Positions 36,420-48,068 of a DNA stretch of 64,000 nucleotides are shown in pieces. The stretch's first letter is position 1, and every line of letters starts with the position of its first letter. A program made the position numbers and the translations under genes. The notes below the pieces were generated by a model, which did no database searches, was not told the origin of the DNA, and worked only from the letters and a program-made list of their open reading frames with translations. Origin of the DNA: Toxonevra muliebris (lineage: Eukaryota > Arthropoda > Insecta > Diptera > Pallopteridae); the NCBI GenBank assembly GCA_963691655.1, contig OY829329.1, forward strand, positions 64,102,852-64,166,851, in the 5' to 3' direction.

Positions 36420-37180
36420 CGTTCAATTTCAGTAAGTTTTCATAATTTTCATTGTGATCGAAATTTTGATCTGAATTAGCTTGATTTTGATACCGAGTTT
36501 TGGTCGGAATTTCGATCCGAAACCGGTCTGAATTTTGTTTAAAATTTTGATCCGAATTCGGCTAGAATTTTGGCCCAGTTTTTTGTTAAATTTGTTGTCT
36601 GAATTCGGTGTAAAGTTTTGTCTACTTTTGGTCGGTATTTGAGTTAAAACTTTTTGGTGTGAATGTTTATCAGTTATTTCTACTCGATTTCGGTCTAATT
36701 TTGGTTTGCTTTCGATCGGTGTATGGCGTCCTTGTGCGCCTGAATTTTTCTCTAACTATTTGTCTGAGTTTTCGTCTGGATTTGAACTCATTTTGATCGA
36801 TTTTTTTTTGGAGCTTTGATTCGATTCGTGTTTTTTTTTTTTTAATTAACGTTTTTTTCTTTTTTTGACTTTGGTTTCATTTTAATTTAGATTCTCGATT
36901 TGAATTTTGTCCCTTTATTAGTTTGAATTTTAGTTTGAAATTGTGTCGAAATTTCCGCCAAAATTTCTATCCGATTTTAGTGTGAATTTTGGCCTCAGTT
37001 CCAGTTATCTTTTAATTTTTTGGTCTGTATTTTTTGGTGTGAACAGTGATAAAATTTTTGCACTAGTTTTTGGTCTAGGTCTGGGTTTTGATCGATATTG
37101 AGCCAGATATTTATTCTTTAATTTAGTAAAATTTGCCCCTTCTCCCCACGCCTCAAATCCAAATCCTAGAACTGCCACTG
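36420..37180 (-). repeat. Degenerate minisatellite, GACCAAAATTC family (minus orientation)
   Basis: Reads as loose repeats of about 12-20 bases on the minus strand around GACCAAAACT and GATCAAAATT, appearing on the plus strand as TTTTGGTC and ATTTTGATC. It resembles the arrays at 50940-51610 and 54830-56240 but is in the opposite orientation and more diverged. The minus strand at about 37177 begins CAGTGGCAGTTCTAGGATTT, a hAT-like terminus that could be the edge of a mobile unit carrying the array. Confidence 0.55.
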
Positions 37181-38302
37181 TTTTCATTAAATTTTTAATA
37201 AATTTTCATTCATTTCTATTAATTTTCATTAATTTCTATGACTTTCCAAGCATTTCTATTATTTTTCCATTTAGTTTCATTAAGATTCTTGCACTTGCAG
37301 TAATTTCGATTCAGATTTTATTAATTCTGTTAATTTTAATTAAATTCCTTTCATTTTCATTGGCTTTATAATATACCGAAACTTAACTTTTTTAAAAGTT
37401 TATAATTTTGGTGGGTGCTTTTCCGTACAGCAATTAAACCATCCTCCCCCACTAGGTACTTCTAAAAAAATGTTTAGCTTCATCTCGAACAGAGAAAACT
37501 AGGCACACCTTAGAAGAATTTCTTTCATATTCGGTTCACATTTATGGTGACGGTTTTAAAGTCAAAGCTAAAGTTACTGCTCTTTAGAAAATTCATTAAC
37601 AATTGCATTTAAAACTAGAAAAGTTGTTTGGAACAATTTTCCGGTAAATATGGAATAATCGATCAAAGTTGTAATTAAATTGAACTGAAAGTCAATGGTT
37701 TTTGTAGTAGTCACTTCATCTAACCACAAAACTGTTACAGAGTATAAAAATGTTACGCTTTAATAGCTTAAGCAATGTTAACAACGCTGTCATCTTTACG
37801 GTAAATTTATTTTGATGATTTATTACCAAATATTAAGTTTTTTGTTTTTTTTTTTTTATGAACATTATTTAACATTTTAATATTTTCACCAAATACTTTG
37901 TTAAAATCTTTAACATTTTTATTAATCGTTGGTAATTTTTCAAAAAAAAAAAAAAAAAACAAAAAAAAAAAGAAGTGTTTAAGTATCAAAGTGTAAAGTT
38001 AATAGCGAACATATTACTTTCATAACTAGTAGTGAATCACAGTAGAGAGTTTTAAATAGAAGTAACAGAATAACAGTTTCATTTATTGAATTAAATATTT
38101 AACTGTGAAAATTAAAGAATATACAAATCAGCATTGCATGAAGTTACTCTGAAAATACATATCTATTTTTTATAGTACCAGAAATTTCCCCCCACATAAA
38201 CGCCAAAGAAATGAAAATAAATTTAATTATAGAATTTGAAATTAATTTTTAAAAATATCTAATGTATAAAAATGTGTCACAGAAACTCATTCAAAACACA
38301 CA

Positions 38303-38342
<40 letters not shown>

Positions 38343-39380
38343 TACATCCCCAGAAAGCTAAAAGGTGTTGAAAATATCAATACATTGATACACTTCCGTA
38401 TCTACATAGATACGTTAATATTTTCTCATGAAATTATTACGTGAAGCGTTTTCATTATTCTATGTATGATTATTATTATTATTGAATCTTTTTTAAATTT
38501 TTTTTTTTTGTTTTTTGTTTTTGTTTTATTATTATTATGTCATAATTTTAGGAAAAAATCAAGCACTCATCCAAAATAAATTTTTAAAGTCAGTCAAAGT
38601 GTATTTATTTATGAATTTACCTTCATGCATGAATTGTTTATGGGTTCCCAACATCGCCAACATATCAGAGACACGACAACGACTTTGATGACATCCACGT
38701 CCAGCGTTTTTATTATTATTTTTTTTTTTTGAAAAAGCGCTCGCAAGTACTTTACTTTTGTATCGTTTTTGCTGTACTTATTGTTTTAAGCATGTCGCTA
38801 TTTGAAGTAGCGGGTGGTAGATAGCATGAGTGAGTATGTTATGTGTACCTCACATATCGACGTCGATATATTTATTTGAGTTTTTGTGCTACATTATAAT
38901 CTTAACTGTATAATAAACTCACATTTATTCACATACACTGTGGCGGAAAAATATAGCAAAAGAAGTTGTTGTCGCTGAAAAATATTTTCCCACTTTCGAG
39001 AATTATAGAATTTTATATACTATCTTCAAGTATTTTAATTTTCAAGGATGTTTTACTTTTCGTACTCAATACTTTCAAAAATTAGAAGCTATAATATTTC
39101 ATTGATATCTGATTTTGGTTTCTGTGTTATCAGTTGTTTTAATGGTATTGTGTATTTATAAGAAGATTGCACGATGATATCGTCATAACCGCCAGAACCG
39201 ACTGGAATCCGAAAAGTGCCCGGTGTAGTTAACAAAGTAAAAACTACTTACATGAAAAATATGGATTAAAATCAAACAATTTTTAGCAGACAGAACCGAG
39301 TAGGGAAAATCTAGTGTGACCCTCTGTTCCGATATGGAATCATAGATACAATACATATATGACCTTTAGCGGATCTTGCC
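37181..39380. other. AT-rich non-coding stretch with a (CA)n microsatellite
   Basis: No gene recognised. ATTTTCATT/ATTTCTATT words run on from 37190 to 37350. A clean (CA)n of about 19 units lies at 38302-38339. Confidence 0.45.
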
Positions 39381-39387
39381 TTCTTTA

Positions 39388-40681
39388 AGGAGTGAGATTG
39401 AAAAAATCTTAACACGTTTTACCTAATAATTTTTTTCGGGTGTAAAATTTAGAAATTTCTTTGATCTAGTTATCTTTGAAAAGTATGTCAGTTGTTATTT
39501 TTAATGACAAACATGTTGATTTATTGTGAGTTTGATCAAAATGAGTGAAGAAAAAGAAGTACGTCTTAAAATTATTAAAAATTTTCAAAAAAATCCAAAT
39601 TGATCCTACAAAAAATTGGCCAAAGAATTGAAGGTCTGCCGTCAAACTGTTTCCAATATTATTAAACAGTTTCAGGAGAATTTGACCATCGATAGGAAAC
39701 CTGGTTCGGGAAGAAAACACGGACCACATGATATTGGGAAAGCCAAGAAAATAGAAAGCATATTGAAAAGATCTCCAAACACATCTGGTAGAAAAGCTGC
39801 CCGATTAGCCCAGTGCTCTGACTATTTGGTGCGAAAAGTTAAAGCCAATGCAGGTTTGAAAACATACAAAGTACAAAGTCCAAAAAGTTCCAGACAGAAA
39901 TGCTGCAAAAAATTTAGGGCTCGGAAACTAAAATCGAATTTCATACAAAAATATTCATGTTGTATAATGGAAGACGAAACTTATGTACTGGCAGATTTTA
40001 CGCAGCTTCCGTGTCAAAATTTTTATGTTGCTGATGCTCGAGGAAATGTCGAAGAACAATTTAGAATCCAAAAGCAGACAAAATTTCCTAAAAAATTCCT
40101 CGTATGGCAAGCTATATGCAGTTGCGGCAACGGCAAAAGAAGCAAGTCATTTGTTACAGTGGGCTCTATAAATACCGAAATATACATCAAAGAATGTTTG
40201 AAAAAAATACTTCTTCCTTTCATGAGAGAGCACAATGTATCCACATATTTTTGGCCCGACTTGGCATCACGTCACTACGGCAAGAAAGCTCTGGAGTGGT
40301 ACCAAAGTAATGACATAGTTTTTGTACCAAGAGAGGCCAATCCTCCAAATTGTCCGTAGCTAAGACGAGTGGAGAGATATTGGGCTCTTGTGAAAAGAAA
40401 CTTAAAGAGCACAAAAAAGGTGTCCCAAAATATCGAAGATTTTAAAAGGAGATGGGCAAACTGTTCCAAAAAGGTGTCTGAAACAACTATCAAATCTCTA
40501 ATGGAAGGCTTACCAAGCAAGGTCCACGAGTTCATAAATAATGGTTAGAACTATAAAAGTTATATTTTCCTGTAATTTGCAAAATATTATCAATTAAATA
40601 AAAAAAGAATCAAAACTCTAAGATCAACAGTATAAAAATTATTGAGTTTTATATATATTAAGATTTTTCGATCTCACTCCT
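39388..40681 (+). mobile_element. Tc1/mariner-group element with DD37E transposase spacing
   Basis: The ends are AGGAGTGAGATTG... at 39388 and AAGGAGTGAGATCG... read inward from 40681, about 23 bases matching except one substitution and one indel. TA borders both ends (39386-39387 and 40682-40683). Total length is 1294 bp, a full-length element. One gene lies in plus orientation between the ends. Only two in-frame stops and no frameshift were found, so this is the youngest-looking autonomous-type copy in the window. Confidence 0.85.
39541..40548 (+). pseudogene. DD37E-type transposase, near-intact but with two stop codons
   Basis: DNA transposase of the IS630-Tc1-mariner superfamily. One frame of 336 codons runs from ATG 39541 to TAG 40546-40548. 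It begins MSEEKEVRLKIIKNF, reaches an in-frame TGA at 39601-39603 (codon 21), then a double helix-turn-helix DNA-binding region (about residues 25-110, with LKVCRQTVSNIIKQF and a KPGSGRK linker). The catalytic residues are D145 in MEDETYV, D240 in FWPDLASRHY and E278 in RVERYWALVKR. There are 37 residues between D240 and E278, hence DD37E. A second stop (TAG 40357-40359, codon 273) falls five codons before the catalytic Glu. The NPPNCP motif next to it fits this group. DD37E elements are known mainly from mosquitoes, to my knowledge. The copy must be non-functional as it stands. Confidence 0.85.
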
Positions 40682-40683
40682 TA

Positions 40684-41480
40684 GTATGTGTGTATAAATT
40701 ATAAAATGGTTCTTAGGAGGGCATTTATTTATATTTATTCTTCAAAGAATTCATGCTTATTCTGGTATCGGGATCCATGAGTTGAAAAACGGTGATTTCT
40801 TATCATAAAAGTGATAAGTTCCAAAAATTGTCATATATGTGAGTGACTTTGATTATATATTTTAACCATAAAGGTCTTCGTTTGCCTGTTACTGGCAATA
40901 TTTGTCATGTTGCCATCAGAGAGAAGTTCAGGGAGGAAAAGAGGGGACCAACACTCTGAGCAAAATACTTTTAAGGAACAAATTAAGAATAAAGGAATCC
41001 TAAAATACATTCAACCTCTAGATCAAAGAACTATTACAACTTTGGGCTCAGTAAAATAATAAATCTGAAATGAAACAGAGCATTTAAAGCAAAAAAAAAA
41101 ATTGGCCATATCAATTTTTAGAAGTAAATTCCTAAGCTAGGATAGCTTAGTTAAACAAAACTTAGTAGAAAAGTTTAGAAAGGGAAAAATAGAGCACCGA
41201 AACTATATGCAAAGCTGGTATAGGTATTATTCCTAAGCTAATTCCTTAACTAAATAGTTAGATCAGTTAAAACAATTTTTTGAAAAGTATATAGGGGAAA
41301 ATTGACCTAAGGAATACATAAATCTAGTACGGATTGAATTATGTTTGTAAAATTGTTGTCATAGGAAAATTTTAGGGATAATTCCTACACTGAGACTATC
41401 TAAATAATGAACCAGTCTGATTAGTCCAAATTTTTTAATAGGAGATAATCAGAAAGAGAAATCCATAACAAAAGAGCCTC
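40684..41480. other. AT-rich non-coding stretch
   Basis: No gene recognised. AGCTAAT/CCTAAGCTA words recur at 41130-41260 without regular spacing. Confidence 0.35.
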
Positions 41481-41482
41481 TA

Positions 41483-41702
41483 ATTATAATAATAATTATT
41501 ATTATTTGAGGATGGGACTAACCGAAAGTTAGGTGCTGTGACCTATAAGATCTATTATACCAAAGCACCAAATTAAGAAAAAAAGAAAGTGTAAGAAAGA
41601 TAGATAAGAAACTATACCCTAGCCGAGAACCGAACTCGGGTATCCAGAGATAAGAGTCTGGCAGGCTGTCACTAAACCACAGTGGCGATGATTGAACCTA
41701 CA
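41483..41702 (-). mobile_element. tRNA-derived SINE with LINE-type 3' tail and TAA repeats
   Basis: On the minus strand the head reads GCCACTGTGGTTTAGTGACA (A-box-like) and then GAGTTCGGTTCTCGG (B-box-like) about 45 bases on. A T-rich body follows, then a tail with GATCTTATAGGTCACAGC, CGGTTAGTCCCATCCTC and a (TAA/ATT) run at 41483-41506. The tail lines up with the end of the LINE fragment at 13675-13955 (GATCTTTTAGGTCGCAGTGC ... GGGCTCCTC then TAA repeats). A SINE that borrows the 3' end of a LINE is how many SINEs are mobilised. Confidence 0.65.
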
Positions 41703-41704
41703 GT

Positions 41705-41895
41705 TTAAAGCCGGTTCTGAACGGCGGTGTAGCAATTCGTTATCACTTGGTGGTTTTGCCATTGCCAACCAAGGTGTGTACTTGTACACATTCTTTTAAT
41801 TCTCATTCACTTCATATCGATAGTGAATATAAGAAGCTTATGAGAATTAACCACCAGACTAAGACGGGAATAGAACCCGCAAACTTCTGGGTCTC
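41705..41895 (-). mobile_element. Partial SINE of the 21.5-kb family
   Basis: On the minus strand a B-box-like GCGGGTTCTATTCCCGTC (41880-41863) is followed by body sequence with TTGGTTGGCAATGGCAAAAC and a terminal GCCGTTCAGAACCGGC and AAACTGTAGGTTC. The body and terminal phrases match the plus-strand SINE at 21500-21745 (ACTGTAGGTCCC occurs near 21880 there). The 5' half of the tRNA head is replaced by an A-rich run. Confidence 0.55.
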
Positions 41896-41899
41896 AAAA

Positions 41900-42290
41900 A
41901 AAAAAACCCCAAAATCTGCCCTCTATAGTTGTTAAGTTTGCAAATTCAATTCCATTGATATAATGCTGAGGTAATCATTTAATTGAGTCTCAGTTTAATC
42001 GGTTAAATCTACAAAAAATAATCTCAAATGGAAATATAAAACTAAAGGCAAGCAAGACTAAGGACTAGCACAAAAGCTGAGCATACATTAATGTTCTCTT
42101 TGTAAATTCAAATTTAAATAGAAATATACCAGAGTCTATAACTTAACAAAGATAGTTTAGTAGCTCCAACTCTCGTGAAAAAAAAACAGGAAAATATTGT
42201 ACTAAAAACACCAATGGAGTATCAAAACAGAAGTAAATCTGAAACATTATATTCTGTTTGCTTAATTTCTCTCATTGAGACTTTTGTAAC
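41900..42290. other. No gene recognised
   Basis: AT-rich sequence with no repeat structure found. Confidence 0.35.
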
Positions 42291-42299
42291 CAACCCATC

Positions 42300-43380
42300 A
42301 TTTCTAGTTTTATGAAATTTTTACTAATTTTTACTCTGAAGCACCCTTTGAAATATTATTTAGATCAAAATAAATACCAAAAATAGGTTCTTTGGTCAAA
42401 ACAACTCTGTAGCACAAAATTTCAACAAAAATCGGCTGGTTAATAGATGGCGCTCTAGTACAAGGCAAAATATCACTTTTTCCTTTTTCTGTGGCATCCC
42501 TTTTGGAATATATTTTAGTTCAAAATAGAAGCCAAAAATTAGTTTTCTGTTCCAAAAACTGTGGGGTCAAATCATCTGTTCCATGAACATAAATTGCACA
42601 AAAATACATGCAAATACACACTTTTACGTGACGAGTTGTACGTTCACGGTTCAGGCGATTCGACTATTGATGTGCAAAATTTCAACAAAATTGACCGGTT
42701 TATAGATGGCGCTCCAATTTAAGGAAAAACTAAAATTTTTTCCAAATTTTTCTAACCTTCGCTTCGGAGTCCCCTTTGAACTAGTTTTCCACATCTGGAT
42801 TCCTTGCTACTGGTAAATAAAATTGTTGGTCTACATACGACACTTCTGTGCAAGGATAAATTCAGCCTTCCCCTGATTTTGCATATTGGCATGTGAGCAC
42901 ATTCTAAATCCATTCAAAGAAAATTACTACACCAGTGACATAAATTTTGTGTGCTAGGGTGTGCTTAGGGCTGAGGAACCCATTTTTGGCATTTATTTTG
43001 ATTTAAAAAATATTCCATAGAGGGTTTCGGAGTAATGGTTAGAAAAATGGGAGAAAATTTGAAATTTATCTTGTGCTGGAGCGCCTTTTATGGACCGCCC
43101 GATTATGTTGAAATTCTTCGCACCACGGTTTTTTTGTGTCAAAAAGCTAATTTGTGTCCTCTATTTTGATTCAAAGTATATTCCAAAGGGGGCTCCGCAG
43201 CTAAAATCAGGGAAAGTGGAATTTTCTCTTCTACTGGAGTGCCACCTATGACTGATTTTGTTAAAATTTTATGGACCAGAGTTTTTTTTTTACCAAGAAA
43301 TTTATTGTGATCTAAAAAATATTTCAACGGGGTCTCTGGAGAAAATGTTTGTAAAAAATTCATAAAATTAAAAATGTGTT
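42300..43380. mobile_element. Foldback-like element with ~160-260-base sub-repeats in inverted arms
   Basis: Left-arm sub-repeats are keyed by ATAGATGGCGCTC (42446 and 42705, period 259), each preceded by AAAATTTCAACAAAA and followed by a block with TTTGGAATAT or TTTGAACTAG. The right arm carries the reverse complement: CTGGAGCGCCTTTTATGG at 43077 and CTGGAGTGCCACCTATGA at 43234 (period 157), with the TTGAAATTCTT/TTAAAATTTTA partners. The switch of orientation lies at about 42850-42950. Inverted arms made of direct repeats are the layout of Foldback (FB) elements. The ends are not sharply defined and no coding sequence is present. Confidence 0.6.
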
Positions 43381-43507
43381 CAGGGGAAGGGGAGTCAGGG
43401 GTAGGTTTTAAGAAAAAAACAAACATTTTGTATTTACCGCCTCTTCTCAAAAAACGCTCTCATGATGGGGATTACAAAATCTATTGGTTATACTTAAATG
43501 ACCCCTG

Positions 43508-43541
<34 letters not shown>

Positions 43542-44170
43542 TAGAGTTTTCATCTCGATGCTCTCTTAACCCTTGTGAGTCGTAGTATGACTACAAATTC
43601 CTTCCACTTTTTTCTATGTCTCTAAGGTATTTTAACTGCTGAGATAAATTACTCAGTCAACTTGTGTATGAAAAATAATCTCCAAGAGAAATATGGAACT
43701 AAGAGGACTCATTATAGCACTTAGGGGCTTCAAGACAGATTGTATTCCAATTGAAAACACTGAGGCAATAACTTAACTTCTTAAAGAGAAATTTGTATTT
43801 CAAGAGCACCTGAGTCTGAAACAAATTGCAGTTTAAATTTAGTTTCATAGAAATATCGCTGAAACATTGACTGTAAGGGAACAGTTTTGCTCTTCACTGT
43901 TTGTATGTAGCACGTTTGCATATGGATATCGATGTTGATGATGATGATGATGATGTACCCAAAAATATTATTTTCAGCTCCCATATATTGTTGCTCATTT
44001 GCGCCACATTCAATGAACATTGGTACCGCATTGATGCCATTCTAATGCTATTCTTTATAAGTTCATATACACTGTATGTATGTGGGTCTGTACCTTAATA
44101 AGTAACATAAGTAAAATATTCCCTATATGAACGAATGAATGAGTGAATGAACAACTTGGAATAGTATGTA
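43381..44170. other. Non-coding with a (GA)n microsatellite
   Basis: (AG)n at about 43510-43538, (GAT)n near 43933-43954, and otherwise unremarkable AT-rich sequence. No gene recognised. Confidence 0.4.
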
Positions 44171-44178
44171 CTCGTATG

Positions 44179-45092
44179 CAAGGCCGTATTTAGGGAGGGG
44201 CAAGGGTTTTGGGGGTTCTGACCTTCCCCCCCCCCCCTCGAAATGTGGAAACTTTTTTATATTTTTTGATATTAATTGCCAGTGGATGAAAAAAAAAGTC
44301 AAAATAAAATCTATTGAACCGTTTTTAAATATTTTTTACTTCCATCGGTTTCTTTATAAAAAGTCAAATATAAAAAAATTAACTTGAAATCTTAGTTACA
44401 CTATGCGACCAGATCCGACTTGTTTTCTTTGACATGAGGTTTGACTTTGGATACAAAAAGAGAAGGTGATGCTGAGCAATTTTGCATTTATAGTTTTTCT
44501 AGGTCAGTAACTGTTTTTGATTTACAGTTTCGGGTTTAGGGCTCATTTGGAAGGGCATGATAATTTCTGGATTTCGAAGTTTGTAGCACGCCAGTGTTCA
44601 GCTCTCCAATTTAAAAAAAATGACCAAAAATTCTATTTTAGCGTTTTCCATCCCATTTTTTGTAAAACGTGGCGTGATGGGAAATTTTTGAACTCAGATT
44701 CGTGTTCACAAACGCTAGGAACCATTTTATTCGCAAAGCCCATGTAGGGCAGTAGTAGTGGATCAGCTCCAAAGTTTTAGAAAACAATCTTAAAATGTAA
44801 TTAATTCTTTAACCCATTATTGCTCAGAGCACCCCGACTCGGAAGACCTCTTTCAATGCAGTAACTGCACGAATTTCGGGAATATAAGCCAACCTCATCC
44901 GGATTCCTTATCATGGCCCGAATTCCCACTGATAATCATTCATTTGAAAAAAATGAGCCTCCGACTATTTTTAGTATTTTTGGTAATTGTTTTGAGGTCG
45001 GGCTCATCATCAGTAATGGCAAGTCAATGTCAATTTTCTTCGAATGAAAACCTGCGCCTCCCCCCCCAAAAAAAATATTGGCTACGGCCCTG
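44179..45092. mobile_element. Non-autonomous hAT element, 914 bp, with 8-bp target duplication
   Basis: CTCGTATG occurs exactly at 44171-44178 and again at 45093-45100, immediately outside ends that read CAAGGCCGTATTTAGGG (left) and CAGGGCCGTAGCCAATA (right, minus strand). The first ten bases differ once. An 8-base duplication and a CA(A/G)GG start are the classic hAT signature. G-rich subterminal tracts (GGGAGGGG and CCCCCCCC) lie just inside both ends. No transposase frame was seen. Confidence 0.85.
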
Positions 45093-45100
45093 CTCGTATG

Positions 45101-47035
45101 TATTGCATACATATGTAGAATGATCGTAGTTTTAATAGAATGTTGTTGCTGTTTTACTCTTAAGTGTTTATGGTCGATTAGAAATTTATAATGGATAATG
45201 TGTTGTTTTTATTTTTGTATCTTCTGCTAATAAATAAAAATACATGCACACAGCAGATATATGTACTAGGTACAGATATTGTGGACTTACATTTGAATAT
45301 TCATAGAAGCGAGTATGTGAGTATATATGAGTATGAAGTGCGCAATATTCAATTAAAGTCATTATTATTAGTAATTTCCTTGAATATGTGTGGGGAGAGC
45401 AAAAAAAAAAAAAAACGATATACAACAAAATTATTATTATTATTATTATTGATTATTATTGAACATCGATCAAGCACAAGTATTTTAGTAGCCAGGCAGT
45501 CAAGCAATAGCGCGGTAAGTAAGCAGCAATATTGCTAATTGATGCTGAATATTTTGAATTTGTATTTAAATTTTTTGAATTTAGGTTGTTTGAAATCATC
45601 AACAACATCAACCATAAGAACAACAACAACATCATCTACAACAATAGAAGCAAAAATAGATATTGCATCTTAAAAAGAAGATACACATTTATATTTATGT
45701 TTATTAGCTTATTATAGTTAGTAACTAGTAGTTTTGTTGTTGTAGTAGGTAGTTTTGTTGATTTTTATTAGTAGTTTTTTCTTGTTTTTTTTTTTTTGTT
45801 TTATTATTTATTATTGTTGTTGTCGTTTGAATTATTTAAAAGAATTTTGTGTTTTTTTTTTTTTTTTTGTTGTTCATTTTTCAAACCGGAAAAATTAATC
45901 AATTTTCAATTGTATGTATTAAGGCGCATGTGACTATTGTCGCCCGTCGTTGCTTCTACTCTACTCTAAGTAATCTACTACCGCACCTCACTTCATTCAA
46001 ATTTTGCTCTAACTACCTCTCGATCTCTTCGCATCATAATGAGATATTATGCAAAATTTTTACTATTTTTTTGCTATACTTGTTGTTGTTGTATTTCGCT
46101 AATGAAGAAAATGTGCGGACGTCTTTATTAAAATAATTAAGTCGCAGTAATTTACATTTGTTCGTTTTTATTTTTGCAATGAATTTCTGTTTTAATTTCG
46201 ATTTGTTACACATACATACATACATATGAATATAGTATGTATCCATCATCGTGTACTTGGGGAAACTTAATGACAATATTTTTCCCTGTATGTCTTTGTG
46301 CTCTGTGCACCCCATTACCCGTAGCTATAGCTATAATAACTACAACAAATTTATCGCATAAATATACATATTTACATTCACTTTAGTTTGCAGGAATTTT
46401 TCGCATAAGATTTCTTCAATTTTTCAGATTCATTTAATTTGCGGGCTTATTTATTTATTTTTTTTTTAATTTATATTTTTATTTTTTTTATTTTTATTGA
46501 ATCATTACACTGCAATGTCAAACAAACAACGTCTTCAGAATTACACATTTTCAAGTTTCTTTGAATTTGTGTGTGTGTGTGTGTCTATTAATTTAATGTA
46601 TCATCAAATCATTCATATGTAGTAATTAAATTATTATGAAATGAAATGCAATTAAAGGTAAGACAGCGGTGGAGGTAATGTCTTCAAGCAATGACAATTT
46701 CTCATGTAAGGAAAGTTTTTTTTCTTCACGGATAATATTCTTAATGAGTTCGCCAAATTTAAAAAAGCTATATTAAAATAGTTTTCATGAGGGAATGTTA
46801 CTCTTAGGAGAATCAAAAGAGTGTCTAGTTTCTACGCAGATTGCACTGTGTGTGAAAATTCAGTTCTCATAAATAAATCAGAGACTTTTCCAATACTTAG
46901 ACTGTAAAATGAAAAAACCTAGAAGCAAATTAGTGCTACAGGAAATTTTAGATCTGCGGATCCTAAATTTGGTATGGATTGTATTCTCATTGAAAGATTT
47001 TGAAAACAATAATTGACTTGCTGAAGTTTGACCAA
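45101..47035. other. AT-rich non-coding region
   Basis: Short tandem (ATT)n near 45430, CAA/CAT triplets near 45600-45650, T runs, (GT)n at about 46571-46583. No gene recognised. Confidence 0.4.
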
Positions 47036-47038
47036 TCA

Positions 47039-48068
47039 AATATAACACAGCCACAAAAAAAAAAAAGAAATGTTTTTTCAAGTCCGAAGGCCAAACCATG
47101 TTTATTACATGTTTTTGGGTCATTCGAATCCGAAGTCCAAAAAATCCGAGCACGTCAGGGTTCTAATATAACCTTAAAAAACCTCATAAAAAAACATGTT
47201 TTTTTCGGATCTTGAGGTCAGACCATGTTTACATTGTATTTTTGGGGTCGCTGAATCCGAATCCGAGGAATCAAAAGAACTCCACCATGCCAGGGTTCGG
47301 ACATAACCTCAAAAAATCTCATAAAATTTTTTTTGAGCCCAGTGGCCAGACCATGTTACTATATGTTTTTGGGGTCGCTGAATCCGACACATGTCAGGTT
47401 TTCGACGAAGCTTAGATAACGAAGTATTTTGCAGATTATGTCAAAAATCTGATATGCTGGGGTTTTTTGGATCTCGGATACGGATTCAGCGGCCCCAAAA
47501 ACATAATAAACATGATCTGACTCCTGAGCTCAAAATAATTTGTTATGAGTTTTTTTTTAGGTTATGTCAAAAACCTGACATGCTGGGGTTTTTTAGACCT
47601 CGGATTCGGATTCAGCGGCCCCAAAACATAATAAACATGATCTGACTCCCGAGCTTAAAATAGTTTTTATGAGTTTTTTTGAGGTTATGTCAAAAACCTG
47701 ACATGCTGGGGTTTTTTAGACCTTGGATTTGGATTCAGTGACCCCAAAAACATATAATAAACATGGTCGGACCCCCGAGCTCAAGAAAATTTTAATCAAG
47801 TTTTTTGAGGTTATGTCAAAAACCTGACAAGCTGTGGTTTTTAGACTTCGGATTTGGATTGGTGACCCCAAAAACATATAATAAACATGGTCGGACCCAC
47901 GAGTTCAAAAAAAGTTTAATGAGGTTTCTTGCGGTTATGTCAGAACCCTAACGTGCTGTGGTTTTTTGGACCTCGGATTCGGATTCAGCGATTCCAAAAA
48001 CATGTATTAAGCATGGTCTAATCTCCAGACCCGAAAAAAACATTTTTTTTTTGTGTGGCTGTGTAATC
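47039..48068. mobile_element. Foldback-like element, arms of 3 and 5 direct repeats (~125 bp)
   Basis: The outer ends are ACACAGCCACAAAAAA at 47047 and, inverted, AAAAAATGTTTTTTT... to GGCTGTGT near 48064. Inward from the left, three units of about 128 bases share CCATGTTTATTACATG or its variants (near 47096, 47223 and 47352). Beyond about 47420 the same unit runs in the opposite orientation five times, keyed by CCCCAAAAACATAATAAACAT near 47493, 47619, 47742, 47866 and 47993 (spacing 122-127). Companion phrases (TTATGTCAAAAACCTGACATG; GGATTCGGATTCAGCGG) keep step. No protein is coded. This fits a Foldback transposon with unequal arms. Confidence 0.75.

Noticed and set aside
41628..41700. Functional tRNA gene
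   Set aside because: A and B boxes are present, but the arms do not pair into a cloverleaf and a LINE-type tail follows. Better called a SINE.
47391..47645. Frame with repeated LGFF.SRIRIQRPQ motif
   Set aside because: The repeated peptide simply translates the foldback sub-repeat and differs in frame between copies.
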